Shown: positions 24,242-36,435 of the stretch, piece after piece
Layout of the letters: each line of letters opens with the position of its first letter
Numbering within the stretch: the first letter of the stretch is position 1
The notes under the pieces: generated by a model
Databases searched by the model: none
What the model was told of the DNA's origin: nothing
The model's input: the letters and a program-made list of their open reading frames with translations, nothing else
Source: Trichoplax sp. H2
Lineage: Eukaryota; Placozoa; Uniplacotomia; Trichoplacea
Direction: 5' to 3'
Assembly: GCA_003344405.1 (NCBI GenBank)
Contig: NOWV01000203.1
Coordinates: 62,001 to 126,000, forward strand
Length of the DNA: 64,000 nt
Program-made: the position numbers and the translations under genes

Positions 24242-24640
24242 CCACTAAATCCTTGTACTGTATTGAGCGTACCTTTCCATGTCGGACATATCAAATGTAG
24301 GAGAGTCCACGATAGTACTACTACATTGCATGACGAGCTATATCTAGCTCAAGGAGAGAAAATTGAGTACAAAGTTATTCTACCAATACTAGTAATAAAG
24401 TTAAGTTCAATAGCCGATTAAAGGTGCATTATATTTACCAATCATCAACAAGCTCTAGATCGTACGCTACATGCATTCTTTCTACAAAGTCAATTCAAAT
24501 AAAACTACTGACCATTTCAGATTAAGGTAAAACTCGGAGTAAACGTTGAGTATGATCCTATTTGTATGGAAGAAGTAGTAGCAAGGTGTACATTTCGCCT
24601 TCTTGACTACAATACCAAGTCTAATGATTGCATTTAATGG
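24242..24640 (+). CDS. Possible two-exon coding fragment, unrecognised
   Basis: An open stretch from 24242 to about 24391 (containing VPFHVGHIKCRRVHDS and GEKIEYKVILPIL) ends at a possible donor. After an acceptor near 24523 a second stretch (IKVKLGVNVEYDPICMEEVV) runs to a stop near 24637. The two join in phase and look more protein-like than the surroundings. No start codon or upstream exon was found and the family was not recognised. It could be an isolated remnant of a lost gene or a chance pair of frames. Confidence 0.25.
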
Positions 24641-25603
24641 AATAGTCCATATCGAAGTACACCAGCCAATAATGTTTATTATTATTAGATAGTAAATTTC
24701 AGTTGCAAATTTATCTCATACATACATATACACATTCGAATATATCTGTTGGCAGTGTATGTACACAGTTAAAGTAAAAATATGTTTTGGCATTGTAGAG
24801 CACCAACATTAGTAGTTCAATACACTATACAGTACAAATTTAGAAACGTACTATGCACTACTGATAGAAGTGCACGCTATAGGTACTTTATAGCTGTACT
24901 GGTGACTACCAAATGACGTTGCAGCAGGTCTATTCGGCTAATTATGAACATTTTCCGCGTTAAAATACTCATCAGACTCAATCTCGAAGACGACTATAAC
25001 GATCTGGAATATTATTTAAAATTTTACACAGAATTACAACAGAAGGAAAATAATATTGAAGAAGAATTACTAATTAAGATTAATAGCAAATGCCTTACTG
25101 TTGTACTACATACTGTAATTTTAAAGGCACATACATATTTTTTAATAACTACGGATTAGTTATAGTATATCAAGTCAACTAACTAAGCTTAAGTAATCAG
25201 TGTCGAAAAAAGCCAATGTCATTTTAATCACAGTCCGATGTATATTTATAATGCTTTTATCATTATCGCTCCAACTAATACCAGACCCTTGTGGGTTTAC
25301 ATGTCCTTTAACCTTTAACTTATCAAAGATATGGACTGTATTCCCTATACAAATGTGATCTGATTACAGCTCTACTAACACATAGATAGATATAAATGTC
25401 CATGATGCATCAAGACTGTACAAAATCAATACAATTTTAAGCTATAAATGAATATACGTATTCTATTGTTAAATACGTGCATACTTCAGCTGGAACATAA
25501 AATTTTGAGAGGCATAGTTTCTAATTAATACTTGCTTGCCAAACTCTGCAATAGCGGCTTAATTAAAAGAAATGATCCACTCTATCTCAAGTATAATTAA
25601 AAG
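24641..25603. other. Intergenic, nothing firm
   Basis: A 71-codon open frame at 24944-25159 has no recognised motif and no splice or neighbour support. The rest is AT-rich spacer downstream of NOA1. Confidence 0.35.
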
Positions 25604-28273
25604 TTATTCGTCAGTGTAAGGATTGATTGATTGTATAAAGGGAAATTGTTTTTTCATTTTCTGTCGCGAGAAGAGTCCTCTATAATAACCCTGCTTCTTG
25701 CCATGTGGTTTTCCTTTCCAGTTTACACTATACGGCATTACTGATGGTCGCCTCAATATCAAACCAAGGCCATTCGGGGTATATGCTTTAATTTTAATTT
25801 CATCACCTAGGCCTGCAGTAATAGCAGCGAAACCTGCACTTGATAGGAGAATGTCTGCAGAACTGTACTTCCATCCATTATGGCACTTAAAAGTAAATTC
25901 TTTCCCTTGTAGTCTAGGAAATGATCTACCTTGATATTGTTTGTTTATATTGTTGGGTATCTAGATATACAATTATTAATTGAAGTATGAAATTGTATGT
26001 CATTGCAATTACATTGTAGGATCGCAAGGCTTCATCAGAGTAGTAGAAATTGAAAATTGAATAATCACTCTTCTGAAGTACCTTCAGTAATGAATAACCG
26101 AAATGTTTATCATAAATGTCATCTGCTTTCATCGTTTGACAAATATGTAAAGGTAGCTCACGGGAGGCAAAAAAGGTGAAATAGACTCGGCTTGGGCCCT
26201 AATTGGAAGGATGTCAATGAAAATAATATACAATTTTATAATAATGCTTATCTAAATAAAATGCATTTTCAACATTGAGCAGTAAGGAAAGATATAAGCA
26301 ATGACCAAGGCAAACCTCAATGTAATCTATACGACCTAACCCAGCCAAAAAAATACTTTGTGACGGTTGTAAGCGTAAAGTTCGTGGAGTAATACCACCT
26401 AAAGGCAAGACTTTCGAAAGGTCTCTCGTATTTAACAAATCGGTGTACTGCATGATTTAAACAAGAAACACCAACATCATTCAGCGTAGATCAGTGTACA
26501 GCAATAACTACCGAAAAATTTTGCCAGATATATTAGCATAACAAACCATATTCTGACTCATAGCTCCAGGCGTATCATAAAAAAATGGTCCTCGTTCGTC
26601 GCCTTCATGATTCCAACCAGTCAAGACTCCATCATGGGAAGCTAACATAATATCATCACCTTCTACAGTACTAATATCGCTCAGCTTCGATTCTTCATCA
26701 TGTTTACTGTCATCCAAATACGGTGATTCGTAAATATACTGATTCTTTAAGCCTACAAAGTAAAATTTAATAAGATCATATTTATTAACATTAAGTTAGT
26801 GCCTGGCAGACTTTATAGCTTTTTCTATTGTATAAGTATACATCTATTCTTGTCTGCTTGCGTTCGTATGTGCATTACCTCTAATTCTTCTTGGGGCCCT
26901 TCTACCTAGATTGTTGATTTTCTTTCGAATAGGGTACCTTAACAACCCAATTGTGGTACCAGGCCAAACCGAAATAGTTGGATACCTCATCAACGTTTTG
27001 GGCTTTCCATCATACAAGTAATCTAATAAAGATTTAAATAGGCTAGACTTGCCGACATTAGTACAGCCTAACAAAAAGATATCGCCATGAGGAGGTCTGT
27101 GCTGAAGGACTTTGTCAACAATTTCTTTGATGCCTTGATTTTTTCTAGCACTATTAGAATGTTGACATGAAACAATTATTCCTGATAGAAGAGATGGCTG
27201 TCTGTATAAAAGACTCAACAGCTATAATAAGCAAACGTGTACAAGAAACTAATGAGTGTGTTTACCTAACTAGACAAATATCTACCAGGTTACCCTCAGT
27301 TAATCCAGCATTTTTGCAACCTTCCCAGACCATAGTTTGAATGCGTTCTATATGTCCAGGGCCATCTTCTAAAAGGACATCCATCTTGTTTGCAATTAAA
27401 AGTATGGGTACTTTATACCCAATGATGTCTAATAGATTTGGAAAGATGCTACCAGGAAAATCAAAGATATCAACTACTAGCATGACAATACATTTATCCT
27501 TCGGAATCTTTTGTATATGATTTCTCCAATCATCTTCAGGTGCATTCATATTTAGAGCCTGATTATAATGATTTAAGCAAAAGCATCGTTGACAAATAAT
27601 AGACGATACTTGACTGGCAGGCACATCCACTAATTTACGCTGTAAAATATAGCCAAATTTATCTTCGTTTCGTGAGTGAAATATAGATCCACATCCAGGA
27701 CATCGTTTACCGTGAAGATCGACCAATTTTTCTGCATGATTAGGAGAGGTTTTGGCCTCGCTACTCGCATAGCGTACGCTAGCAACACCTTGGTTGCACC
27801 ATGTCGCAATTAAATGAACAGGCTTGAATACCTAAAATAGTCCAATATATCCTGTATTCAATTCGATTTCAAATGGCAGTCAAACAAAGTGCAATCCATT
27901 GGATCGCTATTTCATTGAATTTTTGAATAGATGGTATCAGGCTGATATGGAACACTGGTTATCCTATGCGTGATCTATGGAGGTATTGACTATTTAAGCT
28001 TGCAATGAAAAGCAACCTATCCCGATCATCCTGTCAGGTCAGCTATTACCGTCATCAAGTACTTACATCAACGCTAAGGTTACGAAACGACAGGCCGCAA
28101 GCGAAAGTGGTAAACCGTGGAAAGACAGAAGATGTGTAGAGCCGGTGCAAGTTGGCTGCTGCCGGAGTCCAAGCTGTCTTCGTCCGATACCAATTGCTTG
28201 AAGATTGAGCCCATCTTCTCCATAGAGGGATGCTATACTCACTCCATGCATGCCCTATACGATTCCTTAACAT
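25604..28273 (-). CDS. NOA1: NOA1, circularly permuted mitochondrial GTPase
   Basis: Seven exons (plus coordinates): 28067-28273, 27266-27831, 26879-27201, 26547-26752, 26316-26447, 26082-26198, 25604-25960. They sum to 636 codons (635 residues). The N-terminus is Arg/Ser-rich with few acidic residues, as expected for mitochondrial import. A zinc-finger-like Cys set (CPGCG at about 113-116, CQRC at about 149-152) precedes the GTPase. G motifs occur in permuted order: G4 NKMD (217-220), then G1 GCTNVGKSS (303-311), then G3 DTPG (425-428). This order and the C-terminal region with SADILLSSAGF and YTPNG mark the NOA1/YqeH family, which helps assemble the mitochondrial small ribosomal subunit. 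Two introns start with GTTTG rather than GTAAG; they were chosen because only they keep the frame. Confidence 0.93.
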
Positions 28274-28429
28274 GATCTGAGATATTGTTGAAGCAAATAG
28301 CAGTTGTTAATCCCGTTGGCTAGATACAGCTCAAGGCTACTGCCAGCACAATTCCGCCATCTTTTGCAACTTTCTGCAGCTGATAGCTTTTTCCTTTAGC
28401 TCTACAGTATTCAGAATCTGTCCTTGATG

Positions 28430-28560
28430 GTACTGTATACTGTGCACTGTGACGTCACCGTAACGTCATTGGATCAGAGACGACATTACTACAGTGTACA
28501 GTGTACAGTACACGCTATGTGTGTGCTACTGTACTGTAACAAAGTATTGTACACTAGTCC
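28430..28560. promoter_or_regulatory. Probable NOA1 upstream region with CRE site
   Basis: A perfect cAMP-response-element palindrome TGACGTCA lies at 28450-28457, about 180 bases upstream of the NOA1 start codon, followed by a second TAACGTCATT half site. GTACAGTGTACAGTAC-type repeats follow at about 28495-28512. ATF/CREB-type factors bind the palindrome in animals; use here is inferred. Confidence 0.4.
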
Positions 28561-29380
28561 CTGATTGGACAGCAACCTATCCAGCGCGGAACGGTACAAT
28601 CGTACCGTGGTCCTCATCGGTCCGATCAAGGTTGTTGGCCCATGGGAGCTAACTATGTCTCGCTTTTCAGTCGTAGTCTGCGGTTTATTTGCTATTTTTT
28701 TTATTTGTAGGCACTGAACGGCCATTTCAGATGCCTTGAGGATAAGTGACCATGGAGTAGCATGGACTACGAGAGATGACTACTAAATGATAGGGACAAG
28801 AATCTCGAAATACTTGTAGAATACTTCTATTCGTTACCATATCGTTAAAGCAATGGCTCCATTTTGTACTTTGCTTAACTACACCATCTACTTATGTTGA
28901 AGATGGGTTGCTTTTACCCATTAGTACTATTCTATTGAAATCTATTCTATTCCACTATTGTAAGTTCTGCTTGGAAACAGTTCTATCAATTCATGAATGT
29001 TCTTCAATGAGTAGAAATGATTGAAGAAAAATAGACATACAAGATCCATACTAACTACTGTACACTGTACTACAGAGTAACTCAACTACTGTCATGATCG
29101 AATTCTGCGACATTTTGACTTCATTTGGTGTCAAAATAGTCCGTCTGTCTGAGTGTTTCCTATCACTGTCCAGTGTCGACTGTACAGTAGGCCCAGCCAT
29201 AATAACTCCGATTACTCAGATACTCAGCGTAAATACTGTACAGTACTGTCTTATACAGTGTTGTACACTGTACAGTGGATACGGATACAGCGCTCGCTTA
29301 GCTAAACCAGTATTCTAAAATGACAAGTCTTCTGTCTGTCTGAGATTATACAGTACTAACTCCATCGCTAGGCTATACAG
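28561..29380. other. Intergenic with scattered GTACAGT palindromes
   Basis: No exon was recognised. Short self-complementary words (TACTGTACAGTA, GTACACTGTACAG) recur, notably at about 29060-29080 and 29238-29276, leading into the array that follows. Confidence 0.5.
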
Positions 29381-30240
29381 TACTGCAAACTGGATCGTGC
29401 AGTGACATCAAGGTTTTGTATAGGCTTTTGCACTACTGTACGGCACTATGCAAGACTCTACGAGGAACTGATGCCACTTTTCACTGGAAGAAGATATAGT
29501 TCATAATCAGCAGTGTAGTAGACAAGTATATTTCTCGAGTAGCTCATAATGTCGTGTACAGCGTCTACAAAGCAGCAATAAGGTGACATTTATTGCAGTA
29601 CTGTACAGTACAGTATACTGTACTGTACTGTACAGTACATTTATTTTACTAGACTGTACTGTACACTGTACAGTTCTGTAAACTGGATCGTGGAGTGACA
29701 TCAAGGTTTTGTATAGGCTATTGTACTGTACGGCACTATCCAAGACTCTACGAGTAACTGATGTCACTTTTCACTCTTAAGAATAGCGTCTACAAACAGG
29801 CAATAGGGTGACATTTATTTTACTATACAGTACTGTAAACTGGATCGTAGAGTGACATCAAGGTTTTGTAAGTAATGGCTTTTGCACTACTGTACGGCAC
29901 TATCCAAGACTCTACGAGTAACTGATGTCACTTTTCACTCTTAAGAATAGCCTATACTAAGCAGCAATAGGGTGACATTTATTTTAGTATACCTTTATTT
30001 TACTATACAGTACTGTTAACTGGATAGTGGAGTGACATCAAGGTTTTGTATAGGCTTTTGCACTATTGTACGGCACTATGCAAGACTCTACGAGTAGCTG
30101 ATGTCACTTTTCACTGGAAGAAGACATAGTTCATAATCAGCAGTGTAGTAGACAAGTATATTTCTCGAGTAGCTCATAATGCCGTGTATAGCGCCTACAA
30201 AGCAGCAATAAGGTGACATTTATTTATTTTAGTCCAAGAG
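29380..30240. repeat. Tandem array of inverted-repeat (MITE-like) units
   Basis: Four direct copies start near 29390, 29682, 29833 and 30013. Each carries AACTGGAT.GT, then AGTGACATCAAGGTTTTGTA, then GTACGGCACTAT, then ACTGATGTCACTTTTCACT. Within each unit AGTGACATCA and TGATGTCACT are exact reverse complements about 80-90 bases apart (one arm has a C in the first copy). The first and fourth copies carry an extra segment of about 75 bases (GTTCATAATCAGCAGTGTAG) absent from the middle two. Between units lie GTACAGT palindromes such as 29597-29640. Confidence 0.85.
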
Positions 30241-30389
30241 CTTCCCCTTCAGGACCTTCCACTGTACAGTGTACAGTGTACAGTGTACAGTACATGGTGC
30301 ACTGTACTGTAGACTCAAAACGTTCCTCTCACACGTAAACGTAATCGCAATTGAAAAGTTGAAAGTGCGCAAACGCGAATCCTGCAAAC

Positions 30390-33300
30390 ATGGCGGACAA
30401 AGACACTGATGCTAATCCTCTATCATCTTTTTCTAATGATGGGAGTCATGCTGCTACCGTACCTTTCCTTCTTTGCCCTCCTACAGAAGATATAAGCTTA
30501 AGCCAACAGACTACGTCTCAAAGTGATCAAACACTTTCTTCTTATAGGAAAGAAGAAGCATCGACTAACTCCGATTTAGCGAATGCAAGCGTCGCAGGTT
30601 AGCACTGTTTGTCTTCAACATTCCTCTGTCGAATTGGCTTTGAATATTGAATTGATCTCACATATCCCATACACTACTGTGATGGTTGTATAGAATGACT
30701 ATTCTACACTATTCTCAACATGCTATAAATTATGTCTCGTGAAAGACAAGATAGATACATCCAATGTTTCTAGTGGTCTATTCTTGAGCCTTCTCCCAAT
30801 TCTACTCTGTATAGTCAGGACAGTCTTAAGAGTGCTCAGTTGGACCAATAAGGTAGTTTTCATATCGCAAGTAGATAGCACTGCAACGAAGCGAATGCTT
30901 CCAATAAATCCTGAATTCATCACCAGAAATATCTCTTCAGTAACTGATCGTGTAGCATTGGCTATACAATTCATATCTGATCATTTTATCCAGTAATCCT
31001 ACAACGACAGTATCGGCTTTCCGGTCATGTTCATGGCAGCACAAGAATAATTCTTCCTATTGAACTCTGACTGGAATATTGATACTTTACTTTCATTTCA
31101 TCATTAGCCTATACTGAAAAAGTACTGGTAGCTTGAATAGAATAGAATATACTGTATACGAATAGTAAGAGCATGTTAAGTAGTACCATGACCTTAATAT
31201 CTTGCATGACAGTAGATCAATATTTTAATACTTTTGCTGCCTAATGTGTATTTGAAATGAAAATGAGGAATGAAACAATTGAAGCGTATTTCATATACAT
31301 GTATATTACCATCCTCGCAATCGTTGCTTTCTGATTTATATATAACTTGTAACTTCATTGTAGATATTCCTGTAGAAGCGTTTGTTGGACAAGACGATAG
31401 CTTTGGGCAGTCCAAAAAGGCCTATTTACCATCTACAGAAGCTACATATTCCGGTGGTAACACAGGGCCACCTCCTCCTACTGCAAGTCTAAGCAATTTT
31501 AGGCAGGATCCAAACAAGCAACGATATCAACAAGTTCCAACATACCAGCCTGGTAGCTCTCAATCAGCCCAGGTACCTTTATATAACATGGCTGGGCCGG
31601 TGCCGCCAGCAAATACGTCAGCTAATCCATCACAGCACTTACCTCAACAACAGACTACGCAAATTTTTCACCCTGAAACAAATACCAATGTTGATACTCG
31701 TTATGACTTCCCAGTCAATAATAGTAATGATCCCCTACAACAACAACAACAACAATATCAACAGGAATATGATTCTCACCAAACAGCTTCGATGCAAGCG
31801 ATGCAGCAACAGCAGCAACATTTCCCTTACGGTGGCGAACTACAACCTATGGTAGCGCACTGGTTCTACAAGCGAGAAGACGGCGCGTGGGTGCCCTTTA
31901 CTAGGATCGATTCCGGTCGTATTGAGGAGCACTATATAAATAATACTCAAGGTGTAGTTACGACAGATGGTGGAAGATTCGATGTCGATGTTAAACAACG
32001 TATAAGATACCCTATATACTGGAATGGTTCTAATGTAGAAGTTAGGCGTGGTACTTGGTTTTATAGAAGTGATCAAAATTCCTATTTAATTCCCTATGAA
32101 GAAACTGTCTCTGAGAAACTTGAAGTAATTATGAGCTATTGCTTACTTTGTTGATTATACAGCAGTTTTGAGCAACAATGAGATAAGTATTTGAGTACAT
32201 GATTGCATTCCATCATTATATTATTGATAGGCGTTATTTCATAACTGCATCAATGAAAACCGATGGCAGCAATCACTACCATTAGATGGAGGAGAGAGTG
32301 TTGTAATCCACAGTCCTACAGTTATGATCCATATGAGACCCAATAATGTATGGAATCAAGAGGAGTCGACTTTGAGGCCGCGTGCTGTGAAGAGGAGTGT
32401 TGCCGATATATACTATCAACTGCCTGAAGGTTCGGGTTATGCTACTGATAAACCTATATGCTTATATTACACTTGTTTTAATAAGAACGGAAATTATATT
32501 ATGCTACTGCTGTCCTTTCTAATCTCTTTCCCTAATATACCGTATTCTAGGTGAAAAGGATCAGATTGATCATTTAATTTTGGTCATTCATGGTATTGGT
32601 CAGTTTGCTGACTTTCAACTGCGTGATATAGTAGCTTGTGGTAAGTAGAACTATCATGATGCAATAATTGTTCTCTATTATGGCAGTATTTTAAATGCAA
32701 TCAGAGCTTCTGTATGTGCCAATTTCTTGCATATTATTTACATACGAGATATTTCGTTTGCTTGTTTATACTGAAATGTGTATCTTATTTTGAATTGTAC
32801 CATTTCTTACGAAATATAACATTTTAATAATAATACCAAATTACTTTTTATTCGTCATATAATCCTTTCAGTTGAAGATTTAAGAAATAATGGTATCAAT
32901 CTGCAGCAAACACATGCGAGCTTTGAAAACAATCGTGCCGGGCGAGTTGAATTTCTACCAATTATATGGAGATATGCCTTACACGGAGACGATAATGGAG
33001 TCGATAGGTAGTTTATTTTCTTTGGATTAGTTTTTGCTAACTTAAAATTCTTAGCCTATTGACGAGAATCTAAAAATTTCTATACGATTAATTTAGCGCA
33101 ATGAAAGACATCACCTTGCCAAGCATAACAAGGATGAGAAATTTTACGAATGAAAATTTGTTAGATATTCTGTTCTATACCAGTCCTGTTTACTGCCAAG
33201 CAATAGTAAATTATGTCACTCAAGAAATGAATAGAATATATAAATTGTTCAGGGAACGCAATCCTAATTTTGTTGGCCAGGTCTCTATTTCCGGCCATAG

Positions 33301-35652
33301 TCTCGGTATGTTAGAAGGCTTGTCAATTTTTGCTAATCATATTATATACTACTTCAGTAGTATTAATATATATAATATATCTAATTATTATTTCAAAATG
33401 ATGCACATTTGTCGTCGTAGGTTCATGTATAGCTTTTGATCTACTAAGGCATCAGGTAAATTGTTACATTGATAATTTTGTTTGCTTTAAATAACAAGAC
33501 AACTTATGTGACGCTTAACTGTTTTTTTATTATTGAGCTATTACGTAATCTAATCCTCGATAGGGTGATGTGCAACAAATGATAAATCAAAGTTCTACTG
33601 TAACTGGACATAAATCTGAGACTGCAAGATCATTTAGGTAGCGATCAATTAGCAGCTTGATCTATGTTGAATTTGTAAATATGTCACGATTGTCACTAAA
33701 ATAATATTCTAAATATTTATTCATAGCAGCAAAAGTGAAAACGAACTAGTTTCTGCCGATAGCGCATCGGAAAAATCCGAAGTAAGTAGTCTTGTTGGTG
33801 AAGAAACAAATAAACTATCTGACAAAGAGGAGGAGGAAAAAGAAAGTATATCTACAGTTTTAGCGCAGTTAAACCTAAGTGCTCATACAGAAACATTTGA
33901 AAACGAGCAAATCGACCTGGACGCATTGGTAAGGCAAATAAGTGATATTTCAGATTTAATGCAATTTTAGATGTACTATTTGTTTTCTTAAATCCAGTGA
34001 ATCTATTTGGTAGGTTATGTGTAGCGAATCAGACTTGAAGGATTTAGGATTACCGCTAGGTCATCGAAAAAAATTATCTAATTACATAAAAAAGACTTTA
34101 GAAGAGGTTAGTACAGTAAAGTAATTGTACAGAAATATTACGGAGTTAATGTTAAAGTAGTTGCTTTCCAGTTGTCGAAATTAATATGCATTATCTTTAG
34201 AAAAGTAAACAAGAAGCAGCAGCAGCAGAAGCGGCAAAAAAAAAGGAAGCGAAAAAATCTGCTGTGTCGACTATGCAAGTATCGGAAAATGAACCAAGCA
34301 TAAATTTATCGGAGAGTATCGATTTGTCTAGGCAAGGATTAGCCTCTCACAACGCGAACGTTGAAAGACTTACTTATCAGAAAGGTGTAGCTGGTACAGG
34401 TCAACCTTACGTCAATTATCCGCGCCTTGATTTTCGTCAAGCAAATTTCTTCGCCTTAGGTTCTCCTATAGGATTGTTTCTTATTGTCCGGTTAGTGCAA
34501 CACCTTATTCCCATCAATAGCAAAGTTATCTTCGAATTGTCATTTCAATTAGGCGTTTGCCAAGATTTGCTTTATACATAATATGATATCGCCCGAATTA
34601 CAGAGGCATCGACAATATTGACGAAAAATACAAACTACCAACTTGTTCAAGATTCTACAATGTCTTCCATCCGGTAATTCTTTCAAATTTTAAAGTACCT
34701 AAATTTACGATTGCTGTAATAAATACGCTACTAGCTAATATTATACTTTAATTTTGAAATAATTATTTCCCTACGAAAACGAAACAGTACGATCCAGTGG
34801 TAAGTTGTCTATTGCCAGATTTTCAATCAAATATTTTTTCATGACTCTAAAAGTAGCTTACGTGCTGATTGTATCACAAAGGCTTATCGTATCGAACCAA
34901 TTATCGAAGAAACTGCAAGAGATATCCTTCCAGTTATGATGGAGCATCATAAGGGCCGGAAACGCTTTCATTTAGGTATCATTCCTTGTCTCAGTCTACG
35001 CTATAAGAATGTCGTTTATAAATTTGTCTCTAATGTAATTTATGTCATCTACAGAACTCAAAGACAATTTAACCAAAATGGGTAAAAATTTTAAACGAAA
35101 TATAATTAGTTCTGTGCAAAGTACAATCACAGCAATACAAGATTTTGCTCGTGCTCATACCGGTACTAAGAAGGAGGAAGGATCTGATCTAACCGAACAT
35201 GAAAGTGAAATGCAGCAATTGTCAGAACTAATTGATACTAAAGGTGATATTGGAATGGTGCATTTATTATATTGGGCTATAATATACAAAAGTATTTTAG
35301 TTGATATTGTGCCATGACAGTTAACACTCACTACCTGTTTGCTTGTAATAGATCAAATAGAAGATAATGTTGAAATTGGCCAATTAAACGAAGGCAATCG
35401 CATTGATTATGTTTTGCAAGAAGCTCCGCTTGAAAGTTTAAATGAATATCTTTTCGCATTATCAAGCCACTGCTGCTATTGGTAGGCTATTTACATAACC
35501 GTTGTTTCTATAGCTTGTAATCACTACTTAGTTTACTGTACCACGACTAATGATAACATCTGCATTGCAGGACATCCGAAGATACCGCCTTCTTTATCTT
35601 GCGAAAATTGTATAGTCGCTCTGAATTAGAACCGAGTTCTCCAACTTTCTAA
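30390..35652 (+). CDS. SEC23IP: SEC23-interacting protein-like, WWE-lipase-SAM-DDHD
   Basis: Seventeen exons: 30390-30597, 31364-32124, 32231-32429, 32551-32640, 32872-33007, 33097-33305, 33421-33455, 33564-33637, 33727-33928, 34014-34106, 34201-34490, 34604-34673, 34788-34799, 34882-34975, 35055-35243, 35352-35481, 35571-35652. They give exactly 958 codons (957 residues; human SEC23IP is about 1000). The order is a Pro/Gln-rich N-terminus with a poly-Gln run (residues 70-230), a WWE domain (about 232-310), IHGIGQ, the lipase elbow GHSLG with Ser533, a SAM domain (about 612-669), and a DDHD domain (about 740-945) with [11 protein letters not shown] and RIDYVLQE. The long N-terminus fits SEC23IP rather than DDHD2. 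It acts at ER exit sites with SEC23-SEC31 and binds phosphoinositides. Exon 13 is a 12-base microexon. The start of exon 9 could be three bases later. Confidence 0.95.
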
Positions 35653-36112
35653 GCAGTTAAATGAATTGAATGTATGATTTAATTGATATTGCAAATTTAT
35701 ATTAAGTTCATGAATTAAGAGTGATACATTGGTAATTAATTAATTGAGGCTATATGAAAACTATTTTTACTTATGTTATTCTATCACCCAAGATAGTATT
35801 TAGCACCGATTATTTAGTTGTAGACTTTAGCTGAAACAGTTTAGCTTGATAAAGCTAGCATCAAGTGATTAATTTGTGATATCAAATATACTTATAATCG
35901 GTAACAATTTATCTTTCACACAAGATCATACGAGTATTTATCATCTAAGCAACATGACTAAACTTGCCACTTCATTTTCAACATCAATCGCATGAAAGAC
36001 GACTGCTCATTATGGTTTAAAGTGTCTCTGTTACAAAGCAGCACTTTTTATTTTGGATCAATCGCAATTTTACTTACGCACCCAACAACATGCGTTATTC
36101 TTGTTGAAGATA
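35653..36112. other. Intergenic, nothing recognised
   Basis: 3' flank of the SEC23IP-like gene. No feature was identified. Confidence 0.4.
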
Positions 36113-36435
36113 TTAAGTGTTATTTGTATAGTATACAATGTTTATCATCATTAGACGTACTGTTATGTTGCTGTTGCCCATTGTTGAGACTAGGCGAATA
36201 AAATGTGCGCCCTCAGGAATTAATTTGAGTTTGAATAACCCCCTCCTAGGTAAAGGAATATCTCTTGTTAGTGCGGAGTGGAGCATTCTAAAAAATTTTC
36301 TTTTACATTGCATATCAGTCGTATAAATATCAATCTTAGGACAATTATTCTGTATACAGATATCTTGAACTAAATATACTTCAAAGTTTATTGGATAGTC
36401 GTGATCAGAACCGGTCCGTAATTTCTTCACGAACT
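36113..36435 (-). CDS. Orphan exon, possibly a PH-like domain end
   Basis: A minus-strand open stretch of about 105 residues runs to a stop at 36113. It follows an acceptor-like TTTGTAG just above 36433 and does not start with ATG (the first in-frame candidate is GTG). The sequence (FEVYLVQDICIQ, CKRKFFRMLHSAL, RDIPLPRRGLFKLKL) reads like real protein: strands followed by an amphipathic helix, as at the end of PH domains in Rho exchange factors. That family call is a guess. No partner exons were found before MCMBP begins. It could be a terminal exon of a lost gene or an uncalled small gene. Confidence 0.3.

Noticed and set aside
26508-26546. NOA1 exon 4 running to the donor at 26511
   Set aside because: That donor leaves the wrong phase and a stop follows in the next exon. 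The GTTTGT donor after 26547 keeps the frame.
31270-31363. Extension of the SEC23IP exon 2 frame upstream to an ATG at 31270
   Set aside because: A good acceptor (TTGTAG) at 31363 joins exon 1 in phase. The upstream part is intron and the total frame closes without it.
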